Assembly: GCA_023415575.1 (NCBI GenBank)
Contig: JAEZKF010000002.1
Location: 1 to 20,908, forward strand
Reading direction: 5' to 3'
Source of the DNA: Bacillota bacterium
GTDB lineage: Bacteria; Bacillota; Clostridia; Oscillospirales; Ruminococcaceae
DNA length: 20,908 bases
The translations under genes were made by a program, and so were the position numbers. Below are positions 13,367 to 20,908 of this stretch, piece after piece (the first letter of the stretch is position 1; each line of letters starts with the position of its first letter). The notes beneath the pieces were generated by a model, which did not search any database, had not been told where the DNA came from, and worked only from the letters and a program-made list of their open reading frames with translations.

Positions 13367-13679
13367 GGTCAAGACCCCCTATCACCTTGATGACCTGTTT
13401 GGTAAACTCGGACCACTCTTTATATTGCTCTTTTTGGGTTTCGATGCCCTTCTGGGTAAGTCTGTAATATTTGCGTGGCGGACCTTCGCTCGATTCCTTG
13501 ATGTACACTTCAAAGTAGCCTTCATTTTTCAGCCTGCGCAACAGCGGGTAGATGGTTCCCTCCGCAACGGGGATATCTCTGCTGATTGCCTCGGCAAGCT
13601 CGTATCCATACTTATCTCCCTGCCGCAAGAGCGACAGCACACACAGCTCCAGTACTCCCTTTTTGTACTGAATGTTCAT
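13353..13679 (-). CDS. PadR-family transcriptional regulator
   Basis: This 108-residue protein is a complete PadR winged helix. It begins MNIQYKKGVLELCVLSLLRQ, continues GDKYGYELAEAIS, has the recognition helix and wing region EGTIYPLLRRLKNEGYFEVY followed by the PPRKYYRLTQKG wing, and ends in a C-terminal dimerisation helix. These small regulators usually repress their own operon and are relieved by envelope-active or toxic compounds. RBS AAAGGAG lies about 10 nt before the ATG. It is the first gene of the padR-DUF1700-DUF4097 operon, a common Firmicutes arrangement, and most likely autoregulates from the promoter at 13778-13806. Confidence 0.93.
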   Translation of the reverse strand: MNIQYKKGVLELCVLSLLRQGDKYGYELAEAISRDIPVAEGTIYPLLRRLKNEGYFEVYIKESSEGPPRKYYRLTQKGIETQKEQYKEWSEFTKQVIKVIGGLDHEEE

Positions 13680-13777
13680 ATAACGACACTCCTTTCTGGT
13701 TGACTTCGCCCAGACACGATTTACTCTGCACCGAAAATTGCCACATTCCTTTCTTCGTCTGTTTTGATTCTAACTGT

Positions 13778-13806
13778 ATTATATCGCACACTACTGAATA
13801 ATGCAA
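13778..13806 (-). promoter_or_regulatory. Candidate promoter of the padR operon
   Basis: On the minus strand a perfect TATAAT (13778-13783) stands 17 bp from TTGCAT (13801-13806), which matches only the TTG of the -35. An inverted copy of the -35 hexamer (ATGCAA at 13801-13806, TTGCAT at 13830-13835) could be part of a PadR operator. Confidence 0.45.
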
Positions 13807-13825
13807 TATACTGTTTAATAATTAG

Positions 13826-13853
13826 TACCTTGCATAAGTATCTACGCAAGGTA
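13826..13853 (-). terminator. Hairpin downstream of the AI-2E permease gene, possible weak terminator
   Basis: A perfect 8-bp stem (TACCTTGC / GCAAGGTA) with a 12-nt loop lies 28 nt beyond the permease stop codon. The minus-strand tail, CTAATTATTAAAC, is a poor U-tract, so it could instead be an operator for the adjacent padR promoter. Confidence 0.4.
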
Positions 13854-13881
13854 TCGTCCTAATTTTTCCATTATGCACAAA

Positions 13882-15075
13882 TCAAGGTTTTGCTGGAGGC
13901 GATTGATAGCTTTCGGTTTTAGTGCTTAGCCCCTTTTTTGCAAGGCGGGCGTTAATATACTCTCTGGCAAGTGAGTGTAGTACCGAGAATATCGGAACGC
14001 CGATAAACATTCCGACTATGCCGAATAAGCCACCCCCGACAATAACCGCAAACATTACCCAGATTGGGGAAAGTCCGATGCTCTCGCCGAGTATCTTCGG
14101 CCCAAGGATATTACCATCAAACTGTTGGAGCACAAGGATAAATACTGCAAAGCCAATCCCCTTCATCGGGTCATATAGAAGAATGAGAATAATAGATGGA
14201 ATCGCGCCAATAAAAGGTCCAAAATACGGAATGACATTGGTAATCCCGACAATCACCGAAACAAGCAGAGCAAACGGGAAACGGAATATCAACATACCGA
14301 CGTAACACAACACGCCGATAATCAGCGAATCAATTAGCTTTCCCGTTATAAACCCGCTAAATATTCGGTTGCTTGTGCGGGTAACCTCTATGGCCTTGCC
14401 GGCAAACGCCTCGGAAAACAGCGCGTACATGAGCTTTTTGCTTTTTGCAAAGAGGCGCTCCTTTGATGCAAGAACATAGATAGATACAACAAATCCGACC
14501 ACCAAATTAAGCAATACGGTTGTAAACGATTTAGTAAACCCGTATAAGTAGGGCAGCGCCTTGGTGATAAACTCGGATGACTTATCAAACAGACCATCGA
14601 GGTATTCAAAAATGGAAATCATCTGTTGGTCAACAAAGGTCTCGGATAGCCCGATCGACAACATGATTTCCCTCACCGCATTCACGGCGTTGTCATAGTA
14701 GCCGGAAAGGTTGACGCTGATGTTCTTTAGACTGACCGCAATCTGGGGGACGATGAACATCATGGTGCCCCCCAACAGGGCGAATGCTATGATATAGGTT
14801 GTGAGAATACTCAAGCTTCGTCTGAGCTTGGGGCGTGATTTCTTCTTTTCAACAAATGCGAAGGCACGCTTTTCCAGCCATCTGCACAAGGGATTAAGAA
14901 CATAAGCAAACGAAAAACCATAGACAAAGGGAAGCAGTAACCCGCTCACCTTGTTTAGAAAGGACATGGTTATCTCCATGCGGCTGGTGATGAGGTAAAA
15001 GAGGATTCCCCCGCAGATCACCAAAAACGCATAGACGGCGATGGTGGTGTAGTTTTTATTCCATTGAATCTTCAT
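13882..15075 (-). CDS. AI-2E / UPF0118 family membrane transporter
   Basis: This 397-residue protein is typical of the UPF0118 (PF01594) family. Two N-terminal membrane segments (TIAVYAFLVICGGILFYLIT and VSGLLLPFVYGFSFAYVLNPL) are followed by a third near residue 100, a long soluble stretch from about 110 to 170, and a C-terminal membrane block containing the family signature GITNVIPYFGPFIGAIPSII. The C-terminal GLFGIVGMFIGVPIFSVLHSL is also characteristic. Family members have been linked to autoinducer-2 export (TqsA) or to Na+/H+ antiport; clostridial members such as YtvI are mostly uncharacterised, so only a transport role is safe. GGGAGG precedes the ATG. It starts 43 nt after metH with no terminator between, so it may be cotranscribed with the methionine genes. 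Confidence 0.92.
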   Translation of the reverse strand: MKIQWNKNYTTIAVYAFLVICGGILFYLITSRMEITMSFLNKVSGLLLPFVYGFSFAYVLNPLCRWLEKRAFAFVEKKKSRPKLRRSLSILTTYIIAFALLGGTMMFIVPQIAVSLKNISVNLSGYYDNAVNAVREIMLSIGLSETFVDQQMISIFEYLDGLFDKSSEFITKALPYLYGFTKSFTTVLLNLVVGFVVSIYVLASKERLFAKSKKLMYALFSEAFAGKAIEVTRTSNRIFSGFITGKLIDSLIIGVLCYVGMLIFRFPFALLVSVIVGITNVIPYFGPFIGAIPSIILILLYDPMKGIGFAVFILVLQQFDGNILGPKILGESIGLSPIWVMFAVIVGGGLFGIVGMFIGVPIFSVLHSLAREYINARLAKKGLSTKTESYQSPPAKP

Positions 15076-15118
15076 AGTTTGTCCGCCCTCCCTATTTCGT
15101 CATTGTTTGAACCTTCTT

Positions 15119-17488
15119 CTACTGGCCGTACACCTGTTTTGCGACAGCGACCGCTTCATTCGCGTCCTTCGCGTAGAAGTCAGCGCCCATCTTTACAGCG
15201 TATTCGGGGGTGAGCACGGCACCGCCTACACAAATCTTGCAGTCCACCCCTTCGCGCTTGAGGGCTGCGATGGTCTCTTCCATGCTCTTGATGGTTGTGG
15301 TCATCAGGGCGCTTAGGCCTACAAGGCGTGCCTTGCTTTCCTTGGCTGCTTGGACTACCGCCTCGGGCGGCACATCTCTGCCGAGGTCGATGATGCGGTA
15401 GCCGTAGTTTTCCAGCACTACTTTGACGATGTTCTTGCCGATATCATGGATATCTCCCTTGACGGTGCACAACACGATAGGCTTGTCCTGCCGCTGCTCG
15501 CCCTTGGGCAGGGCTTCGTTAACAAGTTCAAATGCAACCTTAGCAGTTTCGGCCGCTGAAATCAGCTGCGGCAAAAAGAGGATGCCTGCCTCGTATTCCC
15601 TGCCCACCTCGTCCAGTGCGGGGATGAGGTGACTGCTTACCACCTCAAGCGGAGGCAGGGTACTCAAAAGCTCGCGTGCCTTGTCGCGGCACTGCTGCTT
15701 AAGTCCCTTTTTGATGCAGTAGGCAATGGTCATGTCAGTGTCAGACTGCGGTGCCTTACTTTCGGCAGGGGCTTCCTTTGGCGCAGCAAACCGCTGGACA
15801 TAGCGGGTGCTGTTTTTGTCAATGCCAAGCAGCACCTCGCTTGCGGCTACAACATCCATCATCGAGCGGATGTTCGGGTTGATGATGGGTAGACTCAAAC
15901 CGTTTTGCAGCGCCATGATTAAGAAGGAACGGTTGATAAGCTCCCGCTCGGGCAGGCCGAACGAGATGTTTGAGACACCCAAAACCGTCTTAACACCCAG
16001 CTGCTCTGTAACCATCTTAACCGCGCGCAGGGTCTCGGCAGCGTTTTCCTGCTGGGCGCTTACGGTCAGGGTCAGGCAGTCGATATATACGTCTTCGCGG
16101 GCAATACCATACTGATCAGCCCGCTCGATAATCCGTTTTGCAATCTCCACGCGCTGCTCGGCAGTATCTGGGATGCCGTTTTCGTCAAGGGTTAGACCCA
16201 CAACGGCAGCGCCGTACTTCTTAACAAGGGGCAGGATATTCGCAAGCACCTTTTCGTCCCCGTTTACAGAATTGACAATCGCCTTACCGTTGTAGACACG
16301 CAGCGCGGCTTCAATGGCGACAGGATCGGAGGAGTCAATCTGCAGCGGCAGGTCGGTTACACTCTGGATAGCCTTGACAGCCGAAACGAGCATCTCAGGC
16401 TCGTCGATATCGGGGATGCCGACGTTGACATCCAGAATATCCGCGCCCGCATCGGCCTGCTCAATGGCCTGACGCAGGATATAGTCGATGTTGCGGTCAA
16501 TCAGAGCCTGTTTAAACAGCTTTTTTCCGGTGGGGTTGATGCGTTCACCGATGACGCGGACACGGTCAATCTCCACCACCTTTGTGCCGGAGCAGACTGC
16601 AAAACGTCGGACAGGTTCTCTGTTGACCGGTTTAAGACCAGAAACCGCCTTCTTGATTGCCGCAATGTAACGCACATCGGTGCCGCAGCATCCGCCGACA
16701 AGGGTCACGCCAAAGCCGATTGCCTCGGCAACCGCTTGTGCAAACTGCTCGGGCTCGACAGCGTAAAAGGATTTATCCGGTGACGGCAGACCGGCATTGG
16801 GCTTGACCACAACGGGAAGGTTTGTGTACTTGACAAGCTCGCGGGCAATGGGCAGAATCTCATTGGGACCCAGTGAGCAGTTGATGCCGATTGCGTCCGC
16901 GCCAAGCCCTTCGAGCGTGAGCGCCATCGCACGAAAATCACAGCCGGTGAAGGTGCGCATGGTCTCTTCAAAGCTCATGGTGCAGATAACAGGCAGGTCG
17001 CAGTTCTCCTTTGCAGCGAGCAATGCCGCCTTGCACTCGTACAAGTCGGTCATCGTTTCTATGACGATGAGGTCGGCCCCTGCCGCAGCGCCCGCCTTTA
17101 TCTCCTCGGCAAAAAGGCGATAGGCCTCCTTAAAGGCGAGCGGCCCCATGGGTTCAATCAGCTCGCCAATCGGGCCGACATCAAGGGCAACATGGGCGCC
17201 AAAGGCCTCGGCCTCCTTTTTCGCAATCGAGACCGCCGCGTGAATAACCTCGTCGACGCTATAAGGGGTGTCGGCAAGCTTCTTTGCATTTGCGCCTAGT
17301 GTATTCGTATAGATGATATCGCTTCCGTTTTCAAGATACCCGCGATGAACCTTTGCGATAAGATCAGGATGAGTTATGTTGTAGGTCTCGGGGCATTCGC
17401 CGAGCTTTAAACCCATCTGCTGCAGTATGGTGCCCATGGCACCGTCTAAAATCAGTATATCGTTTTTAATTCGTTCTCTCAGCCCCAC
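15119..17488 (-). CDS. metH: Cobalamin-dependent methionine synthase lacking the activation domain
   Basis: The protein is 789 residues from the chosen GTG. The homocysteine-binding domain (about 1-300) starts with LDGAMGTILQQMGL and has the zinc cysteines in GINCSLGP (Cys204) and GGCCGT (Cys267, Cys268). The pterin-binding domain (about 310-565) starts GERINPTGKKLF and includes LDVNVG and IDSSDPVAIEAAL. The B12 cap and Rossmann domains (about 585-789) contain GDIHDIGKN, the DxHxxG motif with the lower axial His681. It methylates homocysteine from 5-methyl-THF through methylcobalamin. The roughly 300-residue C-terminal reactivation domain of E. coli MetH is missing and is supplied by the gene just upstream. 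The frame extends to 17578, but GTG at 17488 has AGGAGG 9 nt before it and overlaps the upstream gene by only 23 nt. Confidence 0.95.
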   Translation of the reverse strand: MGLRERIKNDILILDGAMGTILQQMGLKLGECPETYNITHPDLIAKVHRGYLENGSDIIYTNTLGANAKKLADTPYSVDEVIHAAVSIAKKEAEAFGAHVALDVGPIGELIEPMGPLAFKEAYRLFAEEIKAGAAAGADLIVIETMTDLYECKAALLAAKENCDLPVICTMSFEETMRTFTGCDFRAMALTLEGLGADAIGINCSLGPNEILPIARELVKYTNLPVVVKPNAGLPSPDKSFYAVEPEQFAQAVAEAIGFGVTLVGGCCGTDVRYIAAIKKAVSGLKPVNREPVRRFAVCSGTKVVEIDRVRVIGERINPTGKKLFKQALIDRNIDYILRQAIEQADAGADILDVNVGIPDIDEPEMLVSAVKAIQSVTDLPLQIDSSDPVAIEAALRVYNGKAIVNSVNGDEKVLANILPLVKKYGAAVVGLTLDENGIPDTAEQRVEIAKRIIERADQYGIAREDVYIDCLTLTVSAQQENAAETLRAVKMVTEQLGVKTVLGVSNISFGLPERELINRSFLIMALQNGLSLPIINPNIRSMMDVVAASEVLLGIDKNSTRYVQRFAAPKEAPAESKAPQSDTDMTIAYCIKKGLKQQCRDKARELLSTLPPLEVVSSHLIPALDEVGREYEAGILFLPQLISAAETAKVAFELVNEALPKGEQRQDKPIVLCTVKGDIHDIGKNIVKVVLENYGYRIIDLGRDVPPEAVVQAAKESKARLVGLSALMTTTIKSMEETIAALKREGVDCKICVGGAVLTPEYAVKMGADFYAKDANEAVAVAKQVYGQ

Positions 17489-18179
17489 AACCGGTGCCCT
17501 CCTGTGCATAATTGCAGTTTTCGCGCCCCGCGCAGGTATCGCAGCCTTTTGGTAAAGGCTTGTCAGTACGCGGGACAATCCCCATAATAGCTGTTACGGA
17601 TTTTAGCGGCGTTAATAGGTGCTGCGCCGTCTCAGTAAGACCAATCTTTCGCCCTGTGTCAAGAAGGGGCAAAAAGGTTCGGTGGATGGTAAGGGGCAGG
17701 TCTCCGTAACCGGGCGAAAACCGCCAAGTAAGTTTTTCATCTTCTCTGCAGGCTTCCTCTCCTGCTGCTGCCTGTATGCGATCGCAGTAGTCTTCTATCA
17801 ATGAATTTGCGCAGGCATCAATGAGCAGGGCGCGCAAGGGCGAAACCGCCTGATAGCGGCGGCAAAGGTTGTCGATGCCAACACCCAGCGTTGCCGCCAT
17901 CAATACACACTCATCCGCATGCTGCAGATGGCGGGCGATTGCCTTGCCTTCCAATACAAGCGGTGTGTCCGCTACTGTAAGCACGTTTTCGCTGCGAGCA
18001 AGGGGAAACTTTGCGCACACAAAACGCGGTGTGGCTACCTGCTCGGTTTCGCGGGCGGCTGCTTCGATATCGCGGAGCATATCCTCGTCCGGTGCAATCT
18101 TTCGGTACCCGAGATAGCGGATTGCCTCTTTTATGTCAACCTCAGGGGTAAAGGAACGGTCTTGTAAAAGTAATCTCAT
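17466..18179 (-). CDS. Stand-alone methionine synthase activation-domain protein
   Basis: This 237-residue protein resembles the vitamin-B12-dependent methionine synthase activation domain encoded as a separate gene, as in Thermotoga. Recognisable parts are the N-terminal EAIRYLGYRKIAPDEDM, the central helical stretch (LMAATLGVGIDNLCRRYQ and LLIDACANSLIEDYCDR) and RFSPGYGDLPLTIHRTFLPLL, the RxSPGYGD segment of the SAM/B12 reactivation fold. It would bind to MetH and help reductively remethylate oxidised cob(II)alamin with S-adenosylmethionine. The C-terminal tail has a Cys cluster (GCDTCAGRENCNYAQEGTGCG), which could hold a metal or serve redox delivery and is not in the E. coli domain (inference). 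It sits 8 nt after metF and overlaps metH, consistent with coupled translation. The ATG lacks a strong RBS of its own. Confidence 0.88.
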   Translation of the reverse strand: MRLLLQDRSFTPEVDIKEAIRYLGYRKIAPDEDMLRDIEAAARETEQVATPRFVCAKFPLARSENVLTVADTPLVLEGKAIARHLQHADECVLMAATLGVGIDNLCRRYQAVSPLRALLIDACANSLIEDYCDRIQAAAGEEACREDEKLTWRFSPGYGDLPLTIHRTFLPLLDTGRKIGLTETAQHLLTPLKSVTAIMGIVPRTDKPLPKGCDTCAGRENCNYAQEGTGCGAERTN

Positions 18180-18187
18180 TTGACTAT

Positions 18188-19072
18188 CTAAACACCTTCG
18201 TAAATTTCCGAATCTGTAAGCAGTGACGCGATGTTCGCACTAATCTGGCGCGCGACATAGGGCTGGTTCATGGTGTAGAGGTGTATGCCGTCCACCCCGC
18301 TTGCTATGAGGTCGATAATCTGCTCGATGGCATAGGCAATACCTGCGTCGCGCAGGGCTTGTGGGTTGTGTCCGTAGCGCGCCATAATGCGGCTGAACTT
18401 ACCGGGCAGCTTTGCGCCCGTCATCGACACCATGCGCTCAATCTGCCTAGCATTGGTTACCGGCATAATACCCGCCTGCACCGGAACCGATATTCCCTTC
18501 TTGCGGATAAGCTCAATGAAGCGGTAGAAATCCTCGTTGTCAAAGAACAGCTGGCTGTTAAGGTGGGAAACTCCCATATCCACCTTGTGCTTGAGGTGTT
18601 CGATGTCCTCCTCAAGCGTATCACAATCGGGATGCCCCTCCGGGTAGCATGCACCCGCGATATCAAAATCGCAGTGAGACCGGATAAAGGCTACAAGGTC
18701 GCTCGCGTATTGAAAGTCTCTCTTGATAGGGGAGTCTGGTAAGCGGTCGCCCCGCAGCGCGAGGACGTTTTCAATTCCATTGCGCTTAAACTCCTCCAGG
18801 ACGCTTAAAACCTCGGGCTTGCTTGAGTTGATGCAAGTGATATGGGCAAGCGGCTCAATGCCGTGCGTCTTTTTGATGTGGGTCGCCAGTTCGCAGGTCT
18901 TGTCCGAGCCGTCGCCGCCCGCGCCGTAGGTCACGCTGATGTAATCGGGTTTCAGGTCGGTCAGTGCATCCAGCGTTTGATATACGGTCTCGACGGAGGA
19001 TGTTTTTTTCGGAGGGAACACCTCAAACGAGTACACAACCCGTTTGGTTTTGAATAACTCACTGATTTTCAT
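18188..19072 (-). CDS. metF: Methylenetetrahydrofolate reductase
   Basis: This 294-residue TIM-barrel flavoprotein has the MetF hallmarks: YSFEVFPPKKTS with the catalytic Glu17, YISVTYGAGGDG, HITCINSS, NVLALRGD (folate/FAD loop), GACYPEGHPD, LNSQLFFDNEDFYRF and PVQAGIMPVTNARQ. It reduces 5,10-methylene-THF to 5-methyl-THF, the methyl donor for MetH encoded two genes downstream, and in acetogens also feeds the Wood-Ljungdahl pathway; no such genes are seen here. AGGAG lies about 10 nt before the ATG. It is the first gene of the metF, activation-protein, metH operon. I found no S-box (SAM) or B12 riboswitch in its short leader, only a promoter. Confidence 0.96.
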   Translation of the reverse strand: MKISELFKTKRVVYSFEVFPPKKTSSVETVYQTLDALTDLKPDYISVTYGAGGDGSDKTCELATHIKKTHGIEPLAHITCINSSKPEVLSVLEEFKRNGIENVLALRGDRLPDSPIKRDFQYASDLVAFIRSHCDFDIAGACYPEGHPDCDTLEEDIEHLKHKVDMGVSHLNSQLFFDNEDFYRFIELIRKKGISVPVQAGIMPVTNARQIERMVSMTGAKLPGKFSRIMARYGHNPQALRDAGIAYAIEQIIDLIASGVDGIHLYTMNQPYVARQISANIASLLTDSEIYEGV

Positions 19073-19120
19073 TTTCGCTTTACTCCTTTAAAACATCAGC
19101 CTGCGAAACAGGTCGATATT

Positions 19121-19149
19121 ATTATATTACACAATTCGCGCAGATACAA
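19121..19149 (-). promoter_or_regulatory. Promoter of the metF-metH operon
   Basis: On the minus strand TTGTAT (19144-19149), 17 bp, and a perfect TATAAT (19121-19126) predict a start near 19114. That leaves a leader of about 40 nt, too short for a SAM or cobalamin riboswitch. Confidence 0.6.
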
Positions 19150-19150
19150 T

Positions 19151-19182
19151 GAAATGTTGGTTGCATCCGCCACCAACATTTC
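19151..19182 (-). terminator. Hairpin after dapL, probable terminator without a strong U-tract
   Basis: A perfect 11-bp stem (GAAATGTTGGT / ACCAACATTTC) with a 10-nt loop lies 18 nt past the dapL stop codon. On the minus strand it is followed by ATTGTATCTG, so the T-tract is poor. It also abuts the -35 of the metF promoter and could have an operator role. Confidence 0.55.
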
Positions 19183-19200
19183 CTGTATTCTAACACTTAT

Positions 19201-20397
19201 TTACTTTTTCAGTGCTTCAAGGCGTTTAACAGCCTCAATGGTGTCCTCCCTGCTGCCAAAGCCGGTTAAGCGGAACCATCCCTTGCCGCATTCGCCAAAG
19301 CCCTCGCCGGGGGTGCCGATTACGTTGCACTCGGTCAAAAGCTTATCAAAGAAGTCCCACGACGAAAGCCCATCGGGGCACTTAAGCCAAATATACGGGG
19401 AGTTCGCGCCGCCGATGCACTTAATGCCGAGATCATCCAAAGCTTTCTTGATGATGGCGACGTTTTCAAGGTAGAAGTCGATGTTCTTTTTCACCTGCAG
19501 GCTGCCCTCGGGGCTGTAAACCGCCTCGGCGCCTCTTTGGGTGATATAGGAGGTGCCGTTAAACTTGGTGCTCTGTCTGCGGAACCAAAGCTCGTTGGCG
19601 CTCATTTCGCCGCCCTGCCCTTTTAGCTTAAGCGCCTTGGGTATAACAGCATAGCCGCAGCGCACACCGGTAAAGCCTGCGGTCTTAGAAAAGCTTCTAA
19701 ACTCGATTGCAACCTCTTTTGCCCCTTCTACCTCATAGATGGAGCGCGGAAGCTCCGGGTCTCTGATAAAGGCCTCGTATGCGCCGTCAAACAGCAGTAC
19801 CGAGTTGTGCTTCTTTGCATACTGTACCCATGCCGAGAGCTGCTCCTTGTTCATAACGGAGCCCGTGGGGTTGTTGGGGGAACACAGATATACAATGTCA
19901 TAGCCCTCTTTGGGCGGAACAGGGATAAAGCCCGTCTCTTCCGTGCAGGGCAAAAGGGTTACGCTGCGCCCGCTCATGACGTTGGTATCGATATAAACGG
20001 GATAGGCGGGGTCGGCAATCAGCACGGTATTTTGAGTGCAAAGGATATCGCCGATGTTGCCGGTATCGCTTTTTGCACCGTCGCTCACAAAGATTTCGCT
20101 CGTGTCAATCTCAACACCGCGCGCTTTATAGTCATACTCTGCAATCTTTTCAAGCAGGAAGCTGTAGCCCTCATAGGGGCCGTAGCCGTACAGGGTCTCC
20201 TTTTTTGACATATCGTCAACGGCCTTGTGCATGGCCTCGACCACTGCAGGCGCAAGCGGCAGGGTGATATCGCCGATTCCGAGGCTGATTACCCTTTTAT
20301 CGGGATGTGCCGCTTTATATGCCTGACTGCGTCTTGCCACCTCGGCAAACAGGTATGCCCCTTTGAGCTGTTCGTAGTTGGGATTGCTGTAAGCCAT
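19201..20397 (-). CDS. dapL: LL-diaminopimelate aminotransferase
   Basis: This 398-residue fold-type I PLP enzyme matches bacterial DapL along its length. It opens MAYSNPNYEQLKGAYLFAEV and has SLGIGDITLPLAPAVVEAMH, LYGYGPYEGYSFLLEKIAEY and FVSDGAKSDTGNI. CSPNNPTGSVMNKEQL follows, and the PLP-binding lysine is Lys238 in RSFSKTAGFTGVRCGYAVI. It converts tetrahydrodipicolinate directly to LL-diaminopimelate using glutamate, bypassing the succinylase or acetylase route, and its product is the substrate of DapF encoded just upstream. It therefore supplies meso-diaminopimelate for peptidoglycan and lysine, and the precursor step also feeds dipicolinate for spores. AAAGGA lies about 11 nt before the ATG. 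It has its own promoter overlapping the end of dapF, and can also be read from the dapF transcript. Confidence 0.96.
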   Translation of the reverse strand: MAYSNPNYEQLKGAYLFAEVARRSQAYKAAHPDKRVISLGIGDITLPLAPAVVEAMHKAVDDMSKKETLYGYGPYEGYSFLLEKIAEYDYKARGVEIDTSEIFVSDGAKSDTGNIGDILCTQNTVLIADPAYPVYIDTNVMSGRSVTLLPCTEETGFIPVPPKEGYDIVYLCSPNNPTGSVMNKEQLSAWVQYAKKHNSVLLFDGAYEAFIRDPELPRSIYEVEGAKEVAIEFRSFSKTAGFTGVRCGYAVIPKALKLKGQGGEMSANELWFRRQSTKFNGTSYITQRGAEAVYSPEGSLQVKKNIDFYLENVAIIKKALDDLGIKCIGGANSPYIWLKCPDGLSSWDFFDKLLTECNVIGTPGEGFGECGKGWFRLTGFGSREDTIEAVKRLEALKK

Positions 20398-20483
20398 CTT
20401 CCAATCATTCCTTTCCCCGCTATCGATAACAATGCGATAGCCTTCATCTTCCTTTTCCGGTTTAAACCACGAATATTTCTTGT

Positions 20484-20512
20484 ATTATACTAAAAATAGT
20501 ATTGCCCGTCAA
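20484..20512 (-). promoter_or_regulatory. Promoter of dapL embedded in the 3' end of dapF
   Basis: On the minus strand TTGACG (20507-20512), a 17-bp spacer and a perfect TATAAT (20484-20489) form a near-consensus sigma-A promoter. The -35 and spacer are within the last codons of dapF and the -10 begins right after its stop codon. The predicted dapL leader is about 80 nt. Confidence 0.72.
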
Positions 20513-20908
20513 ATACATGCGCTGCATTTCCCGTGAGAAAGACATCACCGGTCTTTTCGTCCCAGCGCACGAGAAGCTCGCCGCCGCGCAGGGATACAAT
20601 GACGCTTCTCCCGCTCTTTTCACATACACATGCTGCTACTGCCGCAGCGCATGCCCCCGTACCGCAGGCAAGGGTTTCACCGCTGCCGCGTTCCCATACG
20701 CGCACCTTGATTCGCCCATCCCTTACCTCGACAAACTCCGTGTTTACGCGTTTGGGAAAGAGCTCATGCCACTCATACAAGGCGCCGATGGCGTCAAGGT
20801 CGAGCGCGTCCACATCCTCCACAAAAAACACCCAGTGGGGATTGCCCATCGACAGGGCAGTCGCCCGCATTGGCCTACCGCCTACCATCACGGGCTGGTC
20901 GATAAAGC
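20490..20908 (-). CDS. dapF: Diaminopimelate epimerase, C-terminal part (cut by window edge)
   Basis: About 139 residues are visible and the frame is open to the end of the window, so roughly half of a usual 270-280-residue DapF is missing at the N-terminus. The internal ATG/GTG near 20888 is not the real start. Conserved C-terminal features are present: MGNPHWVFFVED, the glutamate-bearing NTEFVEV, and ERGSGETLACGTGACAAAVAA, which contains the second catalytic cysteine and the substrate-binding loop. The enzyme interconverts LL- and meso-diaminopimelate in the cytoplasm. dapL follows 92 nt downstream, so consecutive pathway steps are linked. Confidence 0.94.
   Translation of the reverse strand, partial: FIDQPVMVGGRPMRATALSMGNPHWVFFVEDVDALDLDAIGALYEWHELFPKRVNTEFVEVRDGRIKVRVWERGSGETLACGTGACAAAVAACVCEKSGRSVIVSLRGGELLVRWDEKTGDVFLTGNAAHVFDGQYYF

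Noticed and set aside
19073..19200. SAM (S-box) or cobalamin riboswitch upstream of metF
   Set aside because: The leader after the predicted promoter is only about 40 nt and shows no S-box or B12-box sequence.
1..20908. Mobile elements, CRISPR arrays, tRNA or rRNA genes
   Set aside because: No transposase or integrase frames, no regularly spaced direct repeats, and no tRNA-like cloverleaf or rRNA sequence were recognised by eye.

Overview
This 20.9 kb window reads as chromosome of an anaerobic, endospore-forming Clostridia bacterium of roughly even base composition, most like the Oscillospiraceae/Ruminococcaceae (inference). The evidence is the spoIIGA-sigE sporulation pair, CotF-like coat proteins, bacterial LL-diaminopimelate aminotransferase (DapL), a methionine synthase split from its activation domain, and a T-box leader. 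Nearly every gene is on the minus strand. The exceptions are a truncated AAA+ ATPase at the left edge and a 46-residue glutamine-rich ORF near 4.6 kb. I see no insertion sequence, phage module, CRISPR array, rRNA or tRNA.

Layout, left to right. 1-1.05 kb: DUF815-type ATPase, open at its 5' end, closed by a bidirectional terminator. 1.06-3.7 kb: a minus-strand set transcribed as iron alcohol dehydrogenase, then a CgeB-like glycosyltransferase, then a small cupin. 3.9-4.4 kb: two tiny CotF-like coat genes. 4.58-4.72 kb: plus-strand Q/N-rich mini-protein. 4.8-5.2 kb: DUF4430 lipoprotein. 5.4-6.1 kb: transaldolase-like aldolase. 6.3-8.0 kb: spoIIGA-sigE, preceded by a promoter with the long spacer and 0A-like box expected of a Spo0A-driven spoIIG promoter. 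8.2-10.5 kb: XRE-cupin regulator followed by an acyl-CoA synthetase. 10.63-10.92 kb: a complete T-box leader whose specifier reads ATC (Ile), just upstream of that pair. 10.95-11.6 kb: HAD phosphatase. 11.8-13.7 kb: padR-DUF1700-DUF4097 operon. 13.9-15.1 kb: AI-2E family permease. 15.1-19.1 kb: metF, methionine synthase activation protein, metH. 19.2-20.9 kb: dapL and the 3' half of dapF.

How the parts work together: metF supplies methyl-THF to the B12-dependent methionine synthase, and the small separate protein would support its reductive reactivation. dapF and dapL are consecutive reactions of the diaminopimelate branch of lysine and peptidoglycan synthesis. SpoIIGA is the protease that matures pro-sigma-E. 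The most notable arrangement is the isoleucine-type T-box ahead of an XRE-cupin regulator and an acyl-CoA synthetase. It suggests that activation of a carboxylic acid, perhaps 2-methylbutyrate for reductive carboxylation to isoleucine, is induced when charged tRNA-Ile runs short. That last step is inference.
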